The notes under the pieces are model-generated. The model did no database searches. It saw only the letters and a list, made by a program, of their open reading frames with translations, and was not told where the DNA came from. Shown here piece by piece: positions 38,301 through 46,758 of a DNA stretch of 62,451 nucleotides. The stretch is taken from positions 1 to 62,451 of the forward strand of contig NZ_SLXQ01000024.1 in NCBI RefSeq assembly GCF_004340875.1, in the 5' to 3' direction. The translations under genes and the position numbers were made by a program. Numbering within the stretch: position 1 is the stretch's first letter; each line of letters opens with the position of its first letter. The stretch is from Tamaricihabitans halophyticus. GTDB taxonomy: Bacteria; Actinomycetota; Actinomycetes; Mycobacteriales; Pseudonocardiaceae.

Positions 38301-38341
38301 CTGGCCGAATTGCTGCCAAACTGCCCGAGTTGGAGTGGTGA
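35321..38341 (+). CDS. SARP-type regulator with NB-ARC and TPR domains (AfsR/EmbR-like)
   Basis: A 1006-aa regulator starting at GTG. Residues about 1-95 form an OmpR-like winged helix (MRFEVLGPIRI, ETVPVDVLVNALWG), 96-245 the bacterial transcriptional activation domain, and about 270-560 an NB-ARC ATPase with P-loop VVGAGGVGKTAL near residue 294. From about residue 690 to the end lie TPR repeats (YLAGAYQTVGRFDEAITHFRHS). AfsR-like proteins activate secondary-metabolite genes. No full biosynthetic cluster is adjacent, so it could be pleiotropic or act on the nearby nitroreductase. Confidence 0.94.
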   Translation: MRFEVLGPIRISQDTEMATVSGTLRRSLLAILVARANETVPVDVLVNALWGAPAESGPERRLHLQVHRLRAVMAEPERLSFGPGGYRLTVLPGELDAEEFDTLVDDAISVSNQEPQRCAELLRKALAMFHGDPFQGIDLLMLTGEVQRYAERRLVALDELYAAELRSGRHAAVVGELTELANQHPLRERFHGLLMTALSRCGRQADALAAYRRAREISVVELGLEPGSELRAIEQRVLAGEDVPTDAQARHVTRSMVPAQLPAPPTSFVGRTDELGELDAMLSEALESVTVVAVVGAGGVGKTALARYWANGIRDQFPDGQLYLDLCGYGPDAPVRAEMALAGFLRAFGVEGSAIPQDVSERSALLRSALAGTRTLLVLDNAKTAEQVRPLLPATPGCLVLVTSRDPLASLVARDGANRILLSQFTWQEADSLLRNLLDAGRIDADPIGIDRLIARCARLPLALRIAAERIRFRPAAGVGELVDELEDPRDRLDLLETGDDPNSSVRTVLSWSYRQLPREAAELLRLWALHVGHDIDIEALAALTGRAHRDTRRSIELLQRAHLVDELSSGRFLLHDLLRAYAAELLSESDDAATRAEARRRLFDHYLSTSAQAMEWIAPEESELGTERYAAMAAGVRFSSYADARGWLDTERANLVQIAEHAPECGFTTYTFDLSATLWPFLDIGWHHDDAQRVHSRALDLARKIGDRVAEGIALRNLGLWQHRLNEYAKAAEHLEQALSVQQHLEEPKSLATTLNYLAGAYQTVGRFDEAITHFRHSTELYRELGSASLESKPLSNLGHLYRRLGRYAEAEHCLMRAMRLAEEADHLLSKAYTQTHLAFLRYDTAHYDEALNYARRMRDLIEGKGVRALDILGSYILGSIDRSRGNLQEAIANYQLALRAATPGYDTTITAMILNGLAEAHAANGDWDAAAENFEKALVTGSTGSGVGARYEQARAYSGSGDVCEALGQHSQARQYWRRAWKNFRDLQSPEAGRIAAKLPELEW

Positions 38342-38561
38342 ATCTTTTGATCGCGTAGCGATGCCGCGGCGCACGAGAGATGTATAATACCATATACGAC
38401 GCGACATTAGTACACCAGATACGTTTTCCAACAATCGGCTCACATGTCAACACAGGTTACGTAAAACCAGCACGGACGACCGAGTATTCGTTATGTGCGT
38501 GTTGGTCGGCGAGTTGGCAGACTGCTTGAGCTATGCACCCCGCCGCGAGGAGATGCCGAGA

Positions 38562-39304
38562 ATGCTTGATGAACGTGTGCAGCCGAACGAGACCATCGTG
38601 CCGCTGCTGTCCTGCACCGCGCCGGAGGACACCTTGACATTTTGGCGGGCGCTCGGGTTCGAGGTGACCCATGAGCAGACGAAGCCCTATCTGTATCTGG
38701 CGTTCCAGTGGAGCGGGTTCGCGTTGCACTATGGTCGCGCATCGAGCAATGTGGACCCCTCGCTGGAGAGCACGGGCGGATGCCTGGTGATGGTCGATGC
38801 GGTCGCGCCCTATCATGCCGCCTTCGCCGAGGCGATGCGCCGTACCTACGGGAAGATGCTGACCAAAGGACTACCCAGGATCACTCGCGGTACCGAGCCG
38901 GTGCCACCCGATTCAGCATCATGGACCCGTCGGGAAACGCCATCATCGTGATCCAGCGCGACGAGCCAAGTGAACTGGAATACGGTGGCGCCAAACATCT
39001 TAAGGGGCTTGCTCGGGTCCTGGACAACGCGCGGATCCTGCGCGAGTTCAAGGACGACCCCCGTGCCGCGTTCCGGGCGTTGAACTCTGGGCTTCGCCGC
39101 CATGGCCAGGACGCGTCCGCCGTCGAGCAGGCGAGGGCCCTGGCGATTCTTATCGAGCTGTCGATCGAACTCGAGGAACCAGAGCGGGTACCTGACTGGG
39201 GAGCGAAGCTGCGGCAGATCGCACTCACGGCGGACGAGCGACGGCAGGCCGAGTCCGCGGTTGTCGACCCCACGGTGCTCGAACCATGGATGCCGGACGA
39301 GTGA
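38562..39304 (+). pseudogene. VOC (glyoxalase-like) protein gene, frameshifted
   Basis: ATG 38562 follows GAGGAG. The first frame encodes a VOC N-half (CTAPEDTLTFWRALGFEV) up to GLPRITR near base 38893. The continuing family sequence, ATRFSIMDPSGNAII and a helical C-terminal extension, is in another frame and ends at 39304. Adding one base near 38890 restores one protein of about 245 residues. Real decay and a sequencing error cannot be told apart here. Confidence 0.75.
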
Positions 39305-39360
39305 CCGGATACCTCGGCGTCTCGGGTCACGACCCGGGCGAGCCGCCATGCGAAACTAAC

Positions 39361-40152
39361 GTGGTGACGTTTGTGGAGGGTGACCGCCCGCTATGGGATC
39401 TCCTGAGCGCTGATGAGCGCGCGCTGACCGAGCTCCTGTTGACCGCGGAGAAGCCAGTCGGAGCCGCCCGGGCTCATCGCCATCTCGTGGCGAGCGGATC
39501 AGCTGTGAGCCAGGCAACCGTGTCCCGGATGCTACTCCGGCTCGATGAGCTCGGCGTTACCGAAGGCGAGGGCCGCAATGGGCGGCGGCTGACCGAGCCA
39601 GCGCGACTGGTTCTTGTGCGGGCCTCCCAGCATCGGCGCCGCAACGCCCTCATTGACGACATGTTCGACGAGGCCGACCGATCCGAGCTCATCGATCTGC
39701 TCGCGCTGCGCAAAGTCGTCGAGATCGAGGCGGCGGATCTCGCGTGTGGCCGTGCGAGCCGAGACGACCACCAAGCTTTACGGACCAGTCTCGAGCAGTA
39801 CGACCAGAACCGGTTGCACGGCGGCGATTTCTCGCGCCATGCGATCGAGTTTCATGTCCTGCTCTGCCAGGCCGCGCACAGCGCGCCCTACGCCGTGGTC
39901 GCTGAGGCGCTGTACCCAGAGGTCAATTACTTCGAACCGCTCGTTGTCGCCGCGGCACATCGCGTCGGACAGAAGAACCAATCGAGTGCCGAGCATGCCG
40001 CGATCGTGCAAGCGGTGATCCGAGGTGATCGCAAGGCAAGTCGTCGGCTTACCGGCAAGCACTTCGACACGATGATCAGCTGGCTGACTGAGTTGACTGA
40101 GCTGGAGTTCGAGCAAGTAGTCGCGGAAGTCGACGTCCCACCACAGAACTAA
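39361..40152 (+). CDS. FCD-domain transcriptional regulator (GntR-like)
   Basis: A protein of about 263 aa from GTG 39361; the frame is open from 39286 but that part overlaps the VOC gene. An N-terminal winged helix (LTELLLTAEKPVGAARAHRHL, QATVSRMLLRLDELG) is followed by an FCD ligand domain (LIDLLALRKVVEIEAADLA, FSRHAIEFHVLLCQAAHS, and EHAAIVQAVIRGD with metal-binding His residues). It is directly upstream of the MFS and amidohydrolase genes and very likely controls them. Confidence 0.87.
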   Translation: MVTFVEGDRPLWDLLSADERALTELLLTAEKPVGAARAHRHLVASGSAVSQATVSRMLLRLDELGVTEGEGRNGRRLTEPARLVLVRASQHRRRNALIDDMFDEADRSELIDLLALRKVVEIEAADLACGRASRDDHQALRTSLEQYDQNRLHGGDFSRHAIEFHVLLCQAAHSAPYAVVAEALYPEVNYFEPLVVAAAHRVGQKNQSSAEHAAIVQAVIRGDRKASRRLTGKHFDTMISWLTELTELEFEQVVAEVDVPPQN

Positions 40153-40177
40153 CACTTCCTCAGTTTTGAGGAAGTGT
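40152..40177. promoter_or_regulatory. Perfect inverted repeat between FCD regulator and MFS gene
   Basis: ACACTTCCTCA and TGAGGAAGTGT pair perfectly across a 4-bp GTTT loop, starting on the last base of the regulator stop codon and ending 39 bp before the MFS start. There is no U-tract after it. An operator for the FCD regulator is the first choice; a terminator or attenuator is the alternative. Confidence 0.65.
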
Positions 40178-40216
40178 GCTAGCTTGGTGCCCGGTTCAAC
40201 GGCGAATTGAGGCATT

Positions 40217-41503
40217 GTGACGACGCATGAGCTCAAACGCGCCCGCAAAGCGGCGGCTGGTGCATTCGTAGGGACCTCGCTCGAGTTCTACGATTTCTAC
40301 ATCTACGCGACCGCCTCGGCGCTCGTCTTCGGGACGATCTTCTTCCCGGAGAACGCGAACCCGTTCATCGGTACGCTGGCCGCCTTCGCGATCTTCGGGG
40401 TCGGGTTCTTCGCCCGGCCACTCGGCGCCATCGTGATCGGGCATATCGGCGACCGTCAGGGGCGCAAGCGCGCTCTGATCATTTCGCTGTTGCTCATGGG
40501 CGTCGCTACCTTCCTCATTGGCTTCGTTCCCACCTACGACACGATCGGCCTGTGGTCCCCGGCGATTCTTGTCGTACTGCGGCTGATCCAGGGCTTCGCT
40601 ATCGGTGGGGAGTGGGGTGGTGCGGCACTGATCTCAACCGAGAGTGCACCACAGGGGCGGGTGAACTTCTTCGGATCATTCACCCAGCTCGGGTCGCCGG
40701 CTGGCACGGTCATGTCTTCCGGCATGTTTGCCCTTGCTGGACTCGGTGGGCACGACGTCCTTGAGGAATGGGCATGGCGGGTCCCGTTTTGGTTCGCCGG
40801 GGTGCTCGTGATCGTCGGGCTGATACTCCGTGCCAGGCTCGAGGAATCGCCGGTCTTCCAGCGGGCGATCCGCGATCAGGAGCAGAAGAAGCTTCCCGTT
40901 GTTGAGGTGTTCCGTAAGGAATGGCGATCGGTACTCGCGGGCGTACTGCTGGTCGCGCACGGGATCGGCGGCTTCTACGTTACTGGAACGCTCTTTCTGT
41001 CGTATGCCACGCAGGGGCAGGGGCTCGAGAGCTCGCCTCTGCTGATCGGTCAGACGATCGCGGCCGCGAGCAGTTTCATCACCTTTCCGATCGTCGCAAC
41101 ACTGGCGGACCGTCTTGGCGAACGCCGAGTGCTTGTTGTCGCGGCGATTCTCGTGATCTTGTTCGCCGCGCCGCACTTCCTCGTTGTAGGCACTGGGAAC
41201 CATGTGCTCATCAGCTTGATGTTGGTGGTTACCCAGACGGTAGGAGCAGGGGCCTGGGTCTGCATTCCCGGGTTCCTGGGCCGGGCATTTGCCCCAGAGA
41301 CCCGTTACACCGGTATCTCGCTGTCCTACCAACTGGCCTCGATACTCTTTGGCGGCATCCTTCCCTCGGTCGGTGCGGCCATACTCGCGGTGACGGCTGG
41401 GGCAGTGCTTGGACCCGTGCTCATTCTCGTCGGGCTGGCCGTACTCGTCATGTTCGGCGCCGTCTTCGTCCACCGCATCGTGAAGGAGCGTGAATCCGCA
41501 TGA
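40217..41503 (+). CDS. MFS transporter, metabolite:H+ symporter (MHS) family
   Basis: A 428-aa, 12-helix transporter starting at GTG. N-terminal GTSLEFYDFYIYATA, the loop-2/3 motif GHIGDRQGRKRAL and RLIQGFAIGGEWGGAALISTE are typical of the MHS group that imports organic acids and betaines. It overlaps the amidohydrolase gene by four bases, so it probably brings in that enzyme's substrate. Confidence 0.93.
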   Translation: MTTHELKRARKAAAGAFVGTSLEFYDFYIYATASALVFGTIFFPENANPFIGTLAAFAIFGVGFFARPLGAIVIGHIGDRQGRKRALIISLLLMGVATFLIGFVPTYDTIGLWSPAILVVLRLIQGFAIGGEWGGAALISTESAPQGRVNFFGSFTQLGSPAGTVMSSGMFALAGLGGHDVLEEWAWRVPFWFAGVLVIVGLILRARLEESPVFQRAIRDQEQKKLPVVEVFRKEWRSVLAGVLLVAHGIGGFYVTGTLFLSYATQGQGLESSPLLIGQTIAAASSFITFPIVATLADRLGERRVLVVAAILVILFAAPHFLVVGTGNHVLISLMLVVTQTVGAGAWVCIPGFLGRAFAPETRYTGISLSYQLASILFGGILPSVGAAILAVTAGAVLGPVLILVGLAVLVMFGAVFVHRIVKERESA

Positions 41504-42942
41504 CATCGGCGATCGAGTACACCGCGCCCTGGATCATCGCATTTCAGGATGGCGAGCACCGCTTATTGCGCAACGGTGCGGTCGTGGTTGACCAGGATCG
41601 GATCGTCCACGTCGGCGCGCCAGGCGCCATGCGGGTTGACCGAACCGAACATACGGACAACATCATCGCTCCCGGATTCATCTCGCTGCACACCCATATG
41701 CAGGAGTCCCCAGTCGACAAGGGGATCGCGGAGGACATCGAGAAAAGGCAGTTCTGGAGTACCAACCTCATCGAGATCCTCCCGCCGCGCGCGAAAGCGC
41801 TCACCACCGAGGACGCGCACATCTGCGCCCGAGTCTCGATCGCGGAACACCTCCGGACCGGGACGACCACCGTCATGCAAATGGGCGTCGAAAGCGATGC
41901 CATCGCAGAGCTCTGCGAAACCGTTGGCTTGCGGGCATTCATCGCCGAGTCCTATCGCTCGGGAGAGTGGTTTACGGACAACGGCAAGACCGTCGACTAC
42001 CGATGGTTCGATGACGATGGGCAGGCCGCGTTCGATCGGGCGCTCGTGTTCGCGAAACGACACCGCAACCGGTCGGGCGATGCCCTGGTGACCGGGTTCC
42101 TGAACCCGTCCCAAGTAGACACCTGCTCAGCGAACCTGTTGCGCAAGACCCGAACGGCCGCGGACGAGTACGGGCTGCTGATGCAGATCCACGCCGCGCA
42201 GTCCTATTCGGAGTTCCATGAGATGACGCGCAGGCACGGACGGACACCGATTGAGTGGCTTGATGATGTCGGGTTCCTTGGCGAGCGAACGCTCATTGGT
42301 CATGGTCTGTTTCTGACCGGTACGAGCTGGACGAACTTTCACGGAGACGATCTTGGCCTGCTAGCCCGGTCGGGGACGACGGTCGTCTATAACCCATGGG
42401 TGTTCGCCCGCAACGGCATCATCATGGAGTCCTACGATCGCTACCGCGCCAACGGTGTCGAGGTGTGTTTCGGCACCGACACGACGACCCAGTCGATGTT
42501 GTGGTCGCTGCGGTGGGCATCGATCATCACGAAGGTGTTCGAGCACCGTGCGGACGTCGCCAAGGCTCGGGACGTTTTCGACGCGGCAACCGTTCGAGCG
42601 GCGGACGTGCTCGAACGCTCCGACCTCGGTCGCATCGAGGTAGGCGCGAAGGCGGATATGGTGTTCTGGAAGAGCCGTACGTTGTTCACGACACCAACAC
42701 GTGATCCGATCCGCACGATCGTTTACTACGCCGAGCACGAGGATATCGAACGTGTCATGGTCGACGGCCGCTTCTCGCTGGAGAACGGGGCGGTATGCCG
42801 GCTCGATGAAGCGGCAGATCTGCGTGAGCTGCAGGAGGTCTCCGAACGCGTGTGGGCTGGTTGGCCACGGTATGACTGGGCGAACCGGACCATGAACGCG
42901 CATGTGCCCATGAGCTACCCGGAGTTCGAGGAACGCTCCTGA
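41500..42942 (+). CDS. Amidohydrolase-family deaminase (TrzN/cytosine-deaminase type)
   Basis: A 480-aa metal-dependent hydrolase. The expected ligands are visible: LHTHMQE (two His, about residue 65), MQIHAAQ (about 230), LIGHGLF (about 268) and CFGTDTTTQ (Asp about 327). The N- and C-terminal beta sandwich (GAVVVDQDRIVHVG; IEVGAKADMVFW) is complete. This subtype includes S-adenosylhomocysteine, guanine and triazine deaminases; the exact substrate is not clear. Co-translated with the MHS importer. Confidence 0.92.
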   Translation: MTSAIEYTAPWIIAFQDGEHRLLRNGAVVVDQDRIVHVGAPGAMRVDRTEHTDNIIAPGFISLHTHMQESPVDKGIAEDIEKRQFWSTNLIEILPPRAKALTTEDAHICARVSIAEHLRTGTTTVMQMGVESDAIAELCETVGLRAFIAESYRSGEWFTDNGKTVDYRWFDDDGQAAFDRALVFAKRHRNRSGDALVTGFLNPSQVDTCSANLLRKTRTAADEYGLLMQIHAAQSYSEFHEMTRRHGRTPIEWLDDVGFLGERTLIGHGLFLTGTSWTNFHGDDLGLLARSGTTVVYNPWVFARNGIIMESYDRYRANGVEVCFGTDTTTQSMLWSLRWASIITKVFEHRADVAKARDVFDAATVRAADVLERSDLGRIEVGAKADMVFWKSRTLFTTPTRDPIRTIVYYAEHEDIERVMVDGRFSLENGAVCRLDEAADLRELQEVSERVWAGWPRYDWANRTMNAHVPMSYPEFEERS

Positions 42943-43039
42943 GAACCGGGTGGATCAGCCATATCTCGGTGAATGGTGCCGTGCTGACGTGCTCTGGTTG
43001 ATGAAGCGATCTTGAGCCAGAGTGGCACGACGATGGCTT

Positions 43040-43069
43040 CTGGCAGCTGCCAGTAGACTAGTTGTCTAC
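43040..43069. promoter_or_regulatory. Palindromes before the GntR gene, candidate autoregulatory site
   Basis: A perfect 14-bp palindrome, CTGGCAGCTGCCAG, at 43040-43053 abuts an inverted repeat GTAGAC-5-GTCTAC at 43053-43069. The latter resembles HutC-subfamily GntR operators (GTxTAxAC type). Both lie within 60 bp of the GntR start. Confidence 0.55.
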
Positions 43070-43100
43070 CTCATACGGGGGATCGCGGAATGAGAGAGTG

Positions 43101-43862
43101 ATGCGCATGGCCATCGACGCGATGGAGGTGGCCAGGCTTTTCCGCGAAGGTCGTCGGGAGTCGGTTCCCGCATACCGCAGGCTCAAAGACGTGATCACCG
43201 AGCAGATCGGCACCGGCCGGTGGCCTGAAGGCGACCTGTTGCCGCCAGAAAACCAGCTGGTGCGCTCGTTGGGGTTGTCTCGCATGACGATCAACAGGGC
43301 ACTGCGCGAGTTGAGCACGGAAGGGCTCCTCGTGCGGGTAGCTGGCGTCGGTACGTTCGTCGCGGAGCGCAAGAGCAGCTCCGCGCTTTATGAGGTGCAC
43401 AACATCGCGGACGAAGTAACTCGACGTGGACATCGGCATCGCACGGAGGTGATACTCCTTCGGGAAGAACCGGCCGATCCGCGGCTGCATCGACTATTCG
43501 GAATCCAGGAGGGGTACCCGGTATTCCACTCGCGGATAGTGCACTTCGAGAACGACGTCGCGATCCAACTCGAGGACCGGCACGTTAACCCCGAACTTGC
43601 CCGGGACTATCTTGAGCAGGACTTTACCGCGTACACACCCAATAACTACCTTTCCCAGATTGCCCCACTCGGCAAAGGCGAGCACGTTGTGGAAGCTGTG
43701 CGGGCAACCGCGGCGGACTGCGCGCAACTCGGCATCGAGGAGACCGAGCCTTGCCTGCTCATTCACCGGCGGACCTGGTCGGCGGATCGCCTGGTTAGCG
43801 CCGCTCGATTGCTGCACCCTGGATCGCGCTATCGCCTCGAAGGAACATTCGACTGCACCTAA
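43101..43862 (+). CDS. GntR-family regulator with UTRA domain
   Basis: A 253-aa regulator of the HutC subfamily. The ATG at 43101 follows GAGAG; another ATG lies two codons later. The winged helix spans about residues 22-90 (PENQLVRSLGLSRMTINRALRELSTEGLLVRVAGVGTFVAE) and the UTRA ligand domain about 105-250. It precedes an amino-acid permease on the same strand and probably controls it, perhaps also the upstream amidohydrolase operon. Confidence 0.92.
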   Translation: MRMAIDAMEVARLFREGRRESVPAYRRLKDVITEQIGTGRWPEGDLLPPENQLVRSLGLSRMTINRALRELSTEGLLVRVAGVGTFVAERKSSSALYEVHNIADEVTRRGHRHRTEVILLREEPADPRLHRLFGIQEGYPVFHSRIVHFENDVAIQLEDRHVNPELARDYLEQDFTAYTPNNYLSQIAPLGKGEHVVEAVRATAADCAQLGIEETEPCLLIHRRTWSADRLVSAARLLHPGSRYRLEGTFDCT

Positions 43863-43943
43863 CCGCGAATGTGCATTTTTACGGTGCGGGGTGCTCGTGA
43901 TCCTGCCACCGCGGGCCGGCGAAGCCTTGTTGCTCACTAACGC

Positions 43944-43975
43944 TTGACGATATGTACAGACAGCACTATACATAT
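43944..43975 (+). promoter_or_regulatory. Promoter and overlapping inverted repeat for the permease
   Basis: TTGACG (43944-43949) and TATACA (43967-43972) are 17 bp apart, a near-consensus promoter. ATATGTA (43950-43956) and TACATAT (43969-43975) form an inverted repeat that covers the spacer and -10, so a bound repressor would block transcription. The leader to the ATG at 44057 is about 78 nt. Confidence 0.65.
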
Positions 43976-44056
43976 ACCGCTTCGCGCGCCCTCCTAGTCC
44001 CGATCGAGGGTGGGTTGTCAACCCGGTAGCCAGCTAAGGGAACAACGCGGTTCTCA

Positions 44057-45478
44057 ATGGAGGAACAGGTGCAACAAGGCTCGACCGGCCTGAGTCGAGG
44101 GCTCACCGCGCGGCATATCCGCTTTATTGCACTTGGCTCCGCTATCGGCACCGGACTCTTCTATGGCTCGTCTGATGCCATCCAGCAGGCTGGACCGTCG
44201 GTTCTGCTGGCCTATCTGATCGGCGGCGGCGCGGTATTCCTGGTTCTGCGAGCGCTCGGCGAGATGTCTGTAGTCGATTCGGTTCCGGGCTCGTTCGGTA
44301 CATATGCGAGCAGACACCTCGGTCGTCTTCCTGGCTTTCTCACCGGGTGGACTTATGCCTTCGAGATGGTGGTTGTCTGTATCGCGGATGTCACCGCGCT
44401 GGCGGTGTATATGGGTTTCTGGTTCCCCGACGTACCGAGGTGGATCTGGGTGCTGGCCACCCTGTTCATTCTCGGTGCGGCAAACCTGTTCACTGTCAAG
44501 GTATTCGGTGAACTTGAGTTCTGGTTCTCGCTCGGCAAGGTCGTCGCGATCATTGCGATGATACTCGGCGGGATTGCCATCCTGATATTCGGCTTCAACG
44601 GTGATCATTCGGCAGGCGTAAGCAACCTGTGGTCGCATGGCGGGTTGTTCCCCATGGGACTGGAAGGATTCGTGTTGTCGTTCGCTATCGTGATGTTCGC
44701 TTTCGGTGGCGCCGAGATCATCGGGGTGACCGCGGCAGAGGCCGATAAGCCGGAGAAGACGATTCCTCGGGCGGTCAACACCGTACCTGTCCGGATTCTA
44801 CTGTTCTATGTACTGGCCATCGGCGTGATCATGTCGATCGCTCCGTGGCAGACCATCGGTTCGTCTGGCAGCCCATTCGTGCAGATCTTCGAAGGGCTGG
44901 GGCTCGGCGCCGCCGCCCACGTACTCAACGTCGTGGTGATCACGGCCGCGCTCTCCGCGATCAACAGCGATATTTTCGGCGCTGGGCGAATGCTGTTTGG
45001 TATGGCGCGCCAAGGTCAGGCACCGGCGATCATGGCCAGAGTTTCCCGCTCAGGGGTTCCGTGGATGACCGTCGTCGTGATGATCGGGGCGCTACTGATT
45101 GGTGTTGTGCTCAACTACACGATCCCCGAGGACGTCTTCCTCGTTGTTGCGTCGATCGTCACCTTCGCCACCATCTGGGTCTGGCTGATGATCCTGCTAT
45201 CGCATTATCGGTCGCGGCAGAAAATGACGGTGGATCAGGTCGCGAAACTGAAGTTTCCGGTGCCATTCTGGCCGTACGGTCAGATCTGCACGATTGCCTT
45301 CATGCTCTTCGTTCTCGTCGTGATGGCCTTCGCGACTGAGACTCGAACGGCGCTTTATGTTGGGATCGCGTGGATCTGCCTGCTTACGGTGCTCTACTGG
45401 CTGTTCCTGCGGCGTAGCGGATCCGGTTGGACGAACCGTGCAGCGGACGCTAGCGAGACATGCAGCCCCAGCCAGTAG
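44057..45478 (+). CDS. Amino acid permease (APC superfamily)
   Basis: A 473-aa, 12-helix transporter. The N-terminal [23 protein letters not shown] and [19 protein letters not shown], then [25 protein letters not shown], are signatures of the AAT family (proline, histidine, GABA and aromatic permeases). Regulated by the promoter and inverted repeat at 43944, probably through the upstream GntR protein. The exact amino acid is not predictable. Confidence 0.94.
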   Translation: MEEQVQQGSTGLSRGLTARHIRFIALGSAIGTGLFYGSSDAIQQAGPSVLLAYLIGGGAVFLVLRALGEMSVVDSVPGSFGTYASRHLGRLPGFLTGWTYAFEMVVVCIADVTALAVYMGFWFPDVPRWIWVLATLFILGAANLFTVKVFGELEFWFSLGKVVAIIAMILGGIAILIFGFNGDHSAGVSNLWSHGGLFPMGLEGFVLSFAIVMFAFGGAEIIGVTAAEADKPEKTIPRAVNTVPVRILLFYVLAIGVIMSIAPWQTIGSSGSPFVQIFEGLGLGAAAHVLNVVVITAALSAINSDIFGAGRMLFGMARQGQAPAIMARVSRSGVPWMTVVVMIGALLIGVVLNYTIPEDVFLVVASIVTFATIWVWLMILLSHYRSRQKMTVDQVAKLKFPVPFWPYGQICTIAFMLFVLVVMAFATETRTALYVGIAWICLLTVLYWLFLRRSGSGWTNRAADASETCSPSQ

Positions 45479-45502
45479 GCGACCACGGCGTCTACTGGCT
45501 GA

Positions 45503-45952
45503 CTAGCATCGTTTCCAGCTGTATCTGTCACCCCAGGAGCAGCTGTCCAGGTGTCGGCCGTTGTAATCGCGCAGCGTGGCTTGGTCTCCGGTGTTGTTCC
45601 AGACATAGTTGCCACGGCCCCAGTAGCGGTGCGCCGGGCGGTTCGTACCTTTCCCGGTGTGCACGTAGACGGTTTGGCCGGCCGGCACGATGGTTCGCGG
45701 GAAGCGGTACGACCAGCCTGCCCGGTCGTGCAGGAGATAGCCGCTGATGTTGATGGCCACTCGAGACGTGTTCTTGATCCGGACGAATTCCTGGTTGAGA
45801 TGCCAGTTGGCGCGCGTGTCACGGCCGGCTGGGTCCCACACCACGCTGTAGATCTGCATCCGGGCGACCGCGGCTTCCGCTGTCGTCGCGGTGCCGAGCG
45901 AGATGGCGAAAAGCGACAATGCGGCAATCAATGTGGTGACAAATCTTCGCAT
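45503..45952 (-). CDS. Secreted lamin-tail (LTD) domain protein
   Basis: A 149-aa protein. A signal peptide (MRRFVTTLIAALSLFAISLG, cleavage likely after AEA near residue 27) is followed by a single lamin-tail domain of about 110 residues (QEFVRIKNTSRVAINISGYLLHDRAG, TIVPAGQTVYVHTGKG, WNNTGDQATLRD). LTD domains are small immunoglobulin-like folds that occur alone or on secreted nucleases. It is a single gene convergent with the permease. Its role is unknown. Confidence 0.88.
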   Translation of the reverse strand: MRRFVTTLIAALSLFAISLGTATTAEAAVARMQIYSVVWDPAGRDTRANWHLNQEFVRIKNTSRVAINISGYLLHDRAGWSYRFPRTIVPAGQTVYVHTGKGTNRPAHRYWGRGNYVWNNTGDQATLRDYNGRHLDSCSWGDRYSWKRC

Positions 45953-46197
45953 GATTATCCCTTCAAACAACGGCTTTGAATGCAATTCGGGAGATGACGC
46001 TGTCGCGTTACATGTCCGCATTGGACACCGGGCGTGAACCAGTACGGCTTCATCGGCGCGAAATGAGCCGGTTATGGCCCGGTTGTCTCTATTGGGCAGA
46101 GTGTCCTCTTTGACCAGGAAGCGTGCAGCCATGCCGTGCTGCCACACGCTGCGGTGTCGGCTTGACGGGCATAATAATATGTGCGTATTTTTATGAT

Positions 46198-46758
46198 GTG
46201 GCGCGGACCGCTGATCACGACGCACGCCGTCGACAAGTAGCCAGTGCGCTGCTTCGCGTGATCCAGCGAGGCGGACTAGCCGAGGCGAGCATGTCCACGG
46301 TTGCCCATGAGGCGGGCGTGTCAGTCGGGTTGATCCAGCGGTACTTCGCGACGAAGGCGCAACTGCTCGAGTTTGCTTTTAGCTATCTGGTCGACAGCAC
46401 ATACGGGCGATTGGAGGCTGTTGAGCGGACCGGTGACGTAGCTGAAACCGCCTACCTGATGCTTGAAGCGATGCTGCCGCTCGACGAGGAGCGATATGCC
46501 GAGTCGGTGACCTGGATCGCGTTTCTCGCTGGTGCACTGCCCATTCCGGACGCGATCGAACCACATGTCGTTAGCATGCGACGAATGCGTCTACTTCTTG
46601 AGAGCTGCGGGCTATCTACTGTGGATGCAATGTTGCTCACATCTGTGGTGGATGGACTGTGCGTCGACATGGTTACGAGCCCGGCGGAAGTCACCCCTGA
46701 ACTGGGTAGAGCGTGCTTGCGGCGGGCTGTAGGCCGCGTGTTCGGGGGAGCGGGATGA
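46198..46758 (+). CDS. TetR-family transcriptional regulator
   Basis: A 186-aa regulator; the family match begins at GTG 46198 (ARTADHDARRRQV), although the frame is open to 46123. The helix-turn-helix is near residues 26-58 (STVAHEAGVSVGLIQRYFATK), as in BetI-like proteins. AT-rich promoter-like DNA (TAATAATATG) lies just upstream, so the message may have a very short leader. It overlaps the membrane-protein gene by four bases. Confidence 0.87.
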   Translation: MARTADHDARRRQVASALLRVIQRGGLAEASMSTVAHEAGVSVGLIQRYFATKAQLLEFAFSYLVDSTYGRLEAVERTGDVAETAYLMLEAMLPLDEERYAESVTWIAFLAGALPIPDAIEPHVVSMRRMRLLLESCGLSTVDAMLLTSVVDGLCVDMVTSPAEVTPELGRACLRRAVGRVFGGAG

